A program made the position numbers and the translations under genes. From Candidatus Microgenomates bacterium (GTDB taxonomy: Bacteria; Patescibacteriota; Microgenomatia; UBA1406; GWC2-37-13), in contig WFWI01000054.1 of assembly GCA_015491205.1 (NCBI GenBank), positions 1 to 19,150 on the forward strand: DNA of 19,150 nucleotides, given 5' to 3'. The notes under the pieces were generated by a model. The model was not told the origin of the DNA, searched no databases, and worked only from the letters and a program-made list of their open reading frames with translations. Below are positions 13,978 to 19,150 of this stretch, piece after piece. Every line of letters begins with the position of its first letter. The first letter of the stretch is position 1.

Positions 13978-16900
13978 TCAACCTTGATCCTCTGTCTCTT
14001 CCTCTAGAGCTCTTTTAATATAATAGAAAATTATTATCAACATAATAATTATAAATATCTTAGTCCCGGCTTTTATACCGTATATATTATCAGAAAGTCG
14101 CAAACGCGCCTCTATCCTTTTTACATGCTTCTCTTTTATGTAACCCTTTGCAGCCATCTCTCGCACAAAATTTCTTATATCCTCATCATTCATCGTATGA
14201 GCTGTTTTCCCAAAAATTAACCGACTGATTGCGCTACTTTTACCAAAAATAAAACCTGCTATATCAGAAAGTACTGGAGGGAGCAACCTTATAAGCCAAT
14301 GCTCTTGCATAAACTGAACAAACTTCTCAATCCAAATTTCATTGGTATCATACACAAAATCAGATCCAAATATTCCTTTTAGCGAAGAAGTTGCTTTTAA
14401 GATTTCTTCAAAAGCAGAAAAATCACCTTTTAAAGCTGCAGCCTTATAAGCAGATTCAAACTTTATAATCTCCTCGTGATATTTAATAATCGTCATTCTA
14501 TCATTTATATCCCTTTCAAAAAGTCTTGTACCTGTCTGTTGAAGGTATTTTTCTACCTCACTTCTGTCCGTTTCACCCACCACCGGAAAACCCTCTCCAT
14601 TTTTTATCCAATAAACTTGGGCTGTCTGGGTAAAAATGTCCTTCTCTTCATCCCCGTAAGTTACAAGCTCTTTGCCCTCTTCATCAGCAAAATCTATATT
14701 TTCAAACCTAGCAGAGATTCTATTCGAATTTTGAGGATCGAAAAACACTTTGTAAATAACCTTCTCTTCTTCAGACAAGGAGTCTAAACCTCTATCCTGG
14801 ACATATTCTCTCACATTCAAATACCTCTCTCCTGGCTTGCCTGCCAAAAGTCTTCTAGTAAGTTTAACATTTGCTGCTGTAATTTGACCGTCAATTATAT
14901 CCTTGTGTTTTGCTCCATCCCTCTCCCACGTGGCATTTTGAGGAATTTTCCCTTGACTTTTCAAGACTTCAAACATTTCTTTTCTCAACTCCCACCAAGC
15001 TCTTGCTAGTTCTTTTAGGTCTTCTTTCTGATAAGTCTCCCAAAAAGCAAATGCTTCTTCTCTAAACTTCATTACTTCTTTTGCTAATTTCCAATTCTTC
15101 TTGCGGAGCTTCTTCTTTTCATCTTCGCTCATTCCTGGCGTTATACCTAGGTTTAATATCTCGTCCTTGGACATTTCAAAAAGAAGAGTGTGGGTGGGAA
15201 TTAACTGCCCATTTACTTCATATAGCTTATCCAACCCTGGGGTAAGTCTTGTTACAGTGCTTAAAAAACTTACTGGCGTTCTCTCAAAGGCCATATAAAG
15301 AATTTTTCCTTTGTACTGCCATTTCTTCCTCTCTTCAAACTCTTCTTTTGAAAGATCGAGATTTTCTCCAGCTAAGTTTTTAAACTTGCCTTTAGTTTTT
15401 TTTAAGATTTTATCCTTCCTCTTCTCTATCTCTCCTGGGGTATATCTATCTTCATAATCATCCCCTAACTCTGATTTCAACAATCCTTCTTCTATTTCCT
15501 TCTTTACTCTCTTCTCAACAGTACCCCACAGAAATGCTGTGCCCCAATTTCGAGTTATATCTATCCACCCCTCCCGATAATTTTCCCATAAGTCTCTTCC
15601 TACAATTTCCTTTAATACAGAATCATAAGCTCGTTTTAAAGGATCCTCCTCTCTCCACCCAGCTCTGTCCTCTGGCCCAGGCAGGCTGAACCTCTGCATC
15701 CAATGCCTAACAAGCATCACTGCCCTCTCTACTCCATACTGTCTCTCCAGTCTTTCTGCAATTAAAGCATTTGCATCGCCCACTATCTCAGCTAATTTTT
15801 CAAAACTCTCCTCATCCATCTCTGTTATCCGGTTCCATACAGACTCTGGAACCCAACCTTTTGCGCGGGATAAAACTTTTTTTCTAACTTCACTTCTTAT
15901 AAGATAAAGCAGAACTGTGCTCAAATTTTCTTTTCCTCTCCCTAAAAGCCAACTAAGTCTTGGATTATAAGTCTGAAGTAATTTATCAGGAAGAATAGTA
16001 TCAGCATATCCAGGAGGAGGTTCTACAGCTGCTATTATCCCTAAAGACTTTTCCATTAAACTTCTGGCAACACCAAAATGCCACGCCCTCAAAAGATAAT
16101 CGGTTAATTCCCTTTCATCTATCCCTATTGTATCTGAAATGTTTAGCAACTCTCTATATGAAGGATTATTCCTTATTAACTCTAAAGCTGTCTCCATAAA
16201 AATAGAAAATGCCTCATGTTCTTGTGGGTTCTTTAACAAAACTCGTGCATCAAATAATGTCCTAAAAAAATCTGTATCCATTTGGTTACCATTGTAGGCA
16301 AAAGAATCATTCAGCCACATTTCAAAAGTCCGTGCTGCAAGATCTATAAGCTCCTTTTGAAATCCACCAAATATTATTGAAGCCTTCTCTGCATCAAATT
16401 GAACAAATAAGTTTTGAAGAGCCTCTAAAGACCGCAGTTTATCATGTACTATCAGTCTGTAAAACTCATGAGCAAATACATGAGCAGAAAATTCATTATC
16501 TATATACACTCTCAAACGACTCATTAAACTCTGGAAATTAAGTCTTAAAAGTTCAAAATCTATTTCGTTTTCTTGAGCAAACTTTTCTAAAGTTGCATAA
16601 AGTTTTCCACCTTTTTCTGCTTGAGAAATTGCTCGTGTTGTTAAATACTTCAAAAGCTTTATAGCCAATCCTTCCCTGGAAGGATCAAAAGCATTTTGCC
16701 ACTCTTCTCGATAATCTCCTCCTACATATCTTAAAATTTTGTGTAATACCCTCATAGTATCAAGGAACAGCTGGTTGTTCTTGAACACAAGCTTTCCCCT
16801 ACCCCCTTCCTCCACCCATTCAAAGAACTCGTTAAAATGAGCAGCTATATATTGAGGAGTAAGCTTATAAAAATCATCAGGTGTAAGCCCCATCGATTCA

Positions 16901-18066
16901 ATATCAAAAAGCATTCCTCCAAATCGAGATGCGATAAGCTCTTCCTCAACTAAAGCTAATTTGTTTAACTTTTTAAACCTTTCCCACTCATGAGCGGTAA
17001 AAACTATATCCTCTACAATATCTCTACTTATAACCCCTCTCCCTATCCATTCCTCCAATATATCCCTTACTTTTTCTAATTTCCCTTCCAAAAAAACATC
17101 TACATCTACCTCCTGAATCTGCTGCTGCAAGAGAGATATTTCCCTCTCAATAGCTTTTACCTTCTCATCATCTCCAGATTCTAAAGCTGCATGCCTATCT
17201 TCTTTGAGCTGCAAAATCCTTCTCCTAACCTCCTCTTGTGCTTTGCCTATCCTTCCCCAATATTCTCCCAAAGCTTCAAGATCTTCACTCTTTAAACTGG
17301 CGGTTAATGCTATCTTTTTCATACGCCTTTCTCTTTCTATACTATCCGCAATTTTGTAACTTTCTTCTACAGGATCTTCTAAAACAAAACCAAGCTGATT
17401 TCTTTCCAATTCATTTGCTGATTCCTTTAATACTTGCTCTAATTCTCTAACCTTACTGTCATCACCAACCTCATACAATGCCTCTTTAATGCCTTCTACT
17501 ACTTTTTTAGCTAAATCATCATCAATATAATAAAGCGCTACAAAATCTTCCTTCTGAAGCCAATCCTGAACTCTTTCATTTTCCTCATACAACTTCTTAA
17601 TAAGCTTTAAAAGATAGGGAGAAGCTTCTTTAGGAATTCTCTCGACTTTAGTTAACTTATTTAAGACCTTCTCTGCTACTTTACCAGTCAACTCGCTCTC
17701 CGGCAAAGCGAACTCCTGTAAAGAAGAAGTTTCTCTAAAGCTATCTATAAATACTTGCAAAGCAACCCAAGCTGAAGTTATTTTGCCCTTATCTGTATTT
17801 CTATCCGTTGCTCTTCCTTCAAATTCAAAAATAGGCAAAACCCCTCTCTTTCTCAATCTATTATTGGGATCTTTGCGTAGATCTTCATCTATTTTACTTT
17901 CCACCACTCTTTTAACCTCTTCTTCATCTACTTGATCTAAAAACTCCTTTACTTGTGCCTTATCCCTTTTTCTTCTATCAAACTCTCTTTTGTCTCTTTC
18001 ATATTTCTCTTGGACATTTCTCTCTTCTTCACTTATTATTTTTCTCTCAGCTTCTACTCGCTCCAT
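13978..18066 (-). CDS. Giant tail-anchored cysteine-free protein (1362 aa), unknown
   Basis: I do not recognise this family. The first 60 residues are very charged and probably a coiled coil; a second coiled-coil stretch lies at about 270-340. The rest reads as a long, mostly α-helical, Trp- and Glu/Lys-rich protein. There is an amphipathic hydrophobic stretch at about 1258-1274 and one clear membrane helix at about 1336-1351, flanked by Lys and followed by an acidic tail (EEETEDQG). No N-terminal signal peptide is visible, so the bulk should be cytoplasmic and anchored by its tail. Across 1362 residues I find no cysteine. No Walker motif, HExxH or other catalytic signature was seen. The gene has its own TATAAT box 8 nt before the ATG and lies between yidC and the cysteine-rich pilin-like gene. 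A scaffold or cytoplasmic partner of the envelope machine is a guess from position. Confidence 0.8.
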   Translation of the reverse strand: MERVEAERKIISEEERNVQEKYERDKREFDRRKRDKAQVKEFLDQVDEEEVKRVVESKIDEDLRKDPNNRLRKRGVLPIFEFEGRATDRNTDKGKITSAWVALQVFIDSFRETSSLQEFALPESELTGKVAEKVLNKLTKVERIPKEASPYLLKLIKKLYEENERVQDWLQKEDFVALYYIDDDLAKKVVEGIKEALYEVGDDSKVRELEQVLKESANELERNQLGFVLEDPVEESYKIADSIERERRMKKIALTASLKSEDLEALGEYWGRIGKAQEEVRRRILQLKEDRHAALESGDDEKVKAIEREISLLQQQIQEVDVDVFLEGKLEKVRDILEEWIGRGVISRDIVEDIVFTAHEWERFKKLNKLALVEEELIASRFGGMLFDIESMGLTPDDFYKLTPQYIAAHFNEFFEWVEEGGRGKLVFKNNQLFLDTMRVLHKILRYVGGDYREEWQNAFDPSREGLAIKLLKYLTTRAISQAEKGGKLYATLEKFAQENEIDFELLRLNFQSLMSRLRVYIDNEFSAHVFAHEFYRLIVHDKLRSLEALQNLFVQFDAEKASIIFGGFQKELIDLAARTFEMWLNDSFAYNGNQMDTDFFRTLFDARVLLKNPQEHEAFSIFMETALELIRNNPSYRELLNISDTIGIDERELTDYLLRAWHFGVARSLMEKSLGIIAAVEPPPGYADTILPDKLLQTYNPRLSWLLGRGKENLSTVLLYLIRSEVRKKVLSRAKGWVPESVWNRITEMDEESFEKLAEIVGDANALIAERLERQYGVERAVMLVRHWMQRFSLPGPEDRAGWREEDPLKRAYDSVLKEIVGRDLWENYREGWIDITRNWGTAFLWGTVEKRVKKEIEEGLLKSELGDDYEDRYTPGEIEKRKDKILKKTKGKFKNLAGENLDLSKEEFEERKKWQYKGKILYMAFERTPVSFLSTVTRLTPGLDKLYEVNGQLIPTHTLLFEMSKDEILNLGITPGMSEDEKKKLRKKNWKLAKEVMKFREEAFAFWETYQKEDLKELARAWWELRKEMFEVLKSQGKIPQNATWERDGAKHKDIIDGQITAANVKLTRRLLAGKPGERYLNVREYVQDRGLDSLSEEEKVIYKVFFDPQNSNRISARFENIDFADEEGKELVTYGDEEKDIFTQTAQVYWIKNGEGFPVVGETDRSEVEKYLQQTGTRLFERDINDRMTIIKYHEEIIKFESAYKAAALKGDFSAFEEILKATSSLKGIFGSDFVYDTNEIWIEKFVQFMQEHWLIRLLPPVLSDIAGFIFGKSSAISRLIFGKTAHTMNDEDIRNFVREMAAKGYIKEKHVKRIEARLRLSDNIYGIKAGTKIFIIIMLIIIFYYIKRALEEETEDQG

Positions 18067-18074
18067 TGAATTAA

Positions 18075-18080
18075 ATTATA
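18075..18080 (-). promoter_or_regulatory. -10 box (TATAAT), leaderless promoter of the 1362-aa gene
   Basis: A perfect TATAAT on the minus strand ends 8 nt before the ATG at 18066, in the 27-nt gap after yidC. There is no clear -35 box at 16-18 nt and no Shine-Dalgarno sequence. The spacing to the start codon is the same as at 5297 and 19001. Confidence 0.5.
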
Positions 18081-18093
18081 CTAAAATTAAGCC

Positions 18094-18852
18094 TCAATCT
18101 CTAATCCTCCTCATCTGCCAAATAGAAAGGAGGGTAAAGAAGTTCCAGTAGAGGGAGAGGCCAACCGGGAAGGAAAAGGAAATCCAGGCCAAAAATAGGG
18201 GAAATATCAGTTTGCTCTGCATTTGAAAGGCTTTTTGGAATTCAGATAAATTTTCTTCATCCATCTTCATATGCGCTCCTGTTGACTTGCTCATGTAATA
18301 TTGCAAAAGACCAGTGATAAGAGGAACAGTGTAGTAAATAGGGCTGTTAGCTTGAGCAGGTGAAAGGGTCAAGTCAAATCCTAAGAAAAAGGAGTCTATT
18401 GAATTTATATACAAAGCTTTTGAGTACAAAATCTTGTTTAAACCTGCAAATACTTCTTCTCCATTAGATTTTAAGTTTAAAAAAACTCGGAAGGCCTCAT
18501 ATAGAGCAAAAAATACTGGTAGCTGAACAAGCGGTAAAAGACATCCTGCGGCAGGATTCACCCCAGCCTTTTGATAAAGCTCAATTTGGGCTTTTTGAAG
18601 CTTCTCCTTGTCGCTTTTGTATTTTTTTGAAAGCTTTTCAAGCTCTGGTCTTAGCTTCTGCATTTTTTTAGCAGCCTCCATTTGCTTTTTGAAAAGAGGA
18701 TAGGTTATTGCTTTAATCGCCAAGGTCAAAAGCAGAATAGCCCAGCCTAAAGCTCCAGGAATTTTAAAAATCTCAAATACTTTGTAAAAGGCCACCAATA
18801 AATTAAGAAGCGGAAAGACAAAAAGGTTGTTGAAAAAGCTCGGGGAAAGCAT
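18094..18852 (-). CDS. yidC: YidC/Oxa1-family membrane protein insertase
   Basis: This 252-aa protein has the short YidC form without the large periplasmic domain of Gram-negative YidC. A first helix at about 12-28 precedes the conserved core. It has GWAILLLTLAIKAITYPLF (36-54), a charged cytoplasmic hairpin (KKQMEAAKKMQKLRPELEKL, 55-74), and NPAAGCLLPLVQLPVFFALYE (99-119, shown in the family as N-P-x-x-G-C-L-P). Two more helices follow, ending in a basic tail. YidC inserts and folds membrane proteins, alone or with SecYEG. The groove position that is Arg in E. coli and Bacillus YidC appears to be Lys (K47) here. The gene starts 14 nt after rpmH on the same strand, a classic neighbour, but rnpA is absent between them. 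Its stop is TGA. Confidence 0.93.
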   Translation of the reverse strand: MLSPSFFNNLFVFPLLNLLVAFYKVFEIFKIPGALGWAILLLTLAIKAITYPLFKKQMEAAKKMQKLRPELEKLSKKYKSDKEKLQKAQIELYQKAGVNPAAGCLLPLVQLPVFFALYEAFRVFLNLKSNGEEVFAGLNKILYSKALYINSIDSFFLGFDLTLSPAQANSPIYYTVPLITGLLQYYMSKSTGAHMKMDEENLSEFQKAFQMQSKLIFPLFLAWISFSFPVGLSLYWNFFTLLSIWQMRRIRD

Positions 18853-18866
18853 AAGGTCTTTTGAGT

Positions 18867-19001
18867 TTAAACTGTAAGCCTCTTTCTTCCTTTTGCCCTT
18901 CTTCTTTTAATAACGTTCTGACCTGCTTTTGTGGACATTCGGGCTAAAAAGCCGTGCTTTCTCTTTCTTTTTTTCTTTTTAGGCTGCCAAGTGCGTTTCA
19001 T
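18867..19001 (-). CDS. rpmH: Ribosomal protein bL34
   Basis: Translation of the minus strand from the ATG at 19001 gives 44 residues: MKRTWQPKKKKRKRKHGF, then LARMSTKAGQNVIKRRRAKG and RKRLTV. The K-R-T-(F/W)-Q-P start, the HGF-x-x-R-M block and the R-R-x-K-G-R-x-x-L-x-V end are the bL34 signature. It is a small, strongly basic protein of the large ribosomal subunit that binds 23S rRNA. The length is normal for the family. The gene is followed after 14 nt by yidC. Upstream is a promoter candidate whose -10 box ends 8 nt before the ATG, with no Shine-Dalgarno sequence, so it may be translated from a leaderless mRNA. Confidence 0.97.
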   Translation of the reverse strand: MKRTWQPKKKKRKRKHGFLARMSTKAGQNVIKRRRAKGRKRLTV

Positions 19002-19009
19002 AAGGTTTG

Positions 19010-19038
19010 ATTTTAACAAAAGCAAAAAGAAAAAACAA
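19010..19038 (-). promoter_or_regulatory. rpmH: Candidate promoter TTGTTT-N17-TAAAAT of rpmH-yidC
   Basis: On the minus strand TTGTTT (19038-19033) and TAAAAT (19015-19010) are separated by exactly 17 nt, and the -10 box ends 8 nt before the rpmH ATG. The -35 match is partial (TTG only). The position in the short gap between the upstream gene and rpmH supports it. Confidence 0.45.
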
Positions 19039-19052
19039 CTGAATGAAGTGAT

Positions 19053-19150
19053 TTATTTATTCTTTTTTAAACCTTTTCCAACCGGAAATCTCCAAGTAAG
19101 TATAAATGCAATCACCATTAAAGCAAAAGCTATTTGGGCCAAAGCAATTG
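19053..19150 (-). CDS. Membrane protein, C-terminal end only (gene runs off the window)
   Basis: The minus-strand frame ending in TAA at 19055-19053 is open to the window edge and reads IALAQIAFALMVIAFILTWR then FPVGKGLKKNK. This is one hydrophobic helix followed by a basic, probably cytoplasmic tail. The start lies outside the window; an internal ATG within the helix is not a credible start. The fragment is too short to assign a family. It lies 51 nt upstream of rpmH, where dnaA is often found in other bacteria, but the hydrophobic sequence is not dnaA. Confidence 0.5.
   Translation of the reverse strand, partial: IALAQIAFALMVIAFILTWRFPVGKGLKKNK

Noticed and set aside
16440..16500. HEFYRLIVH-like stretch in the 1362-aa protein as a metalloprotease site
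   Set aside because: The spacing is H-E-x6-H, not HExxH, and no further zinc ligand or fold context is visible.
1..19150. TGA recoded as glycine, as in some CPR phyla
   Set aside because: The flippase, yidC and the 1362-aa gene all end at TGA at sensible positions next to the following gene, and no gene needs TGA read-through.
1..19150. CRISPR arrays, insertion sequences, tRNA or rRNA genes
   Set aside because: No regularly spaced repeats, transposase-like proteins, terminal inverted repeats or cloverleaf sequences were seen; coding genes fill nearly all of the window.

Overview
This window is AT-rich, tightly packed bacterial DNA that looks like a genome from the Candidate Phyla Radiation (Patescibacteria), probably Microgenomates-like. 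The basis is the combination of GT39/PIG-V-type membrane glycosyltransferases, VirB6-like and VirB2/TrbC-like membrane proteins of a style common in that group, an rpmH-yidC pair with no rnpA between them, very short intergenic gaps and few Shine-Dalgarno sequences. TGA ends several genes, so the code is standard 11 and not the TGA-glycine code of Gracilibacteria/Absconditabacteria. The lineage call is inference from gene content, not from a marker phylogeny.

Layout. (1) 1-6133, plus strand: an envelope-glycan block with a partial GT39-like membrane glycosyltransferase, a second GT39/ArnT-like enzyme, a Wzx-type flippase, a PIG-V-like mannosyltransferase, and a sugar-1-phosphate nucleotidyltransferase that carries an N-terminal ribbon-helix-helix DNA-binding domain. 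(2) 6105-10041, minus strand: an operon reading clpC-like AAA+ ATPase, a 57-aa single-pass protein, an M50-type membrane metalloprotease and a 105-aa VirB2/TrbC-like protein. It starts at a strong promoter (TTGACA, 17 nt, CATAAT) that overlaps the start codon of the divergent gene. (3) 10077-13097, plus strand: a membrane-anchored, cysteine-rich lytic transglycosylase (VirB1-like role) and a polytopic VirB6/TrbL-like protein. (4) 13099-18066, minus strand, meeting block 3 with one base between stop codons: a secreted-side cysteine-rich protein with a VirB2/TrbC-like C-terminus, and a 1362-aa tail-anchored protein with no cysteine at all. (5) 18094-19150, minus strand: yidC, rpmH and the 3' end of another membrane-protein gene.

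How it may fit together. Blocks 2-5 resemble part of a cell-envelope machine related to type IV secretion (wall-cutting enzyme, VirB6-like channel, two VirB2-like subunits). They sit beside the insertase that places membrane proteins (YidC) and beside a putative membrane quality-control set (ClpC-like ATPase plus M50 protease). No VirB4/VirD4/VirB11 ATPase is in the window. The giant cysteine-free tail-anchored protein is the least explained component and the best candidate for something undescribed.

Regulation. Five genes (5297 plus; 6422, 10041, 18066 and 19001 minus) have a -10-like hexamer ending only 7-8 nt before the start codon and no Shine-Dalgarno sequence. This suggests leaderless mRNAs. 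No tRNA, rRNA, CRISPR array, insertion sequence or convincing intrinsic terminator was seen. No gap between genes reaches 300 bases.
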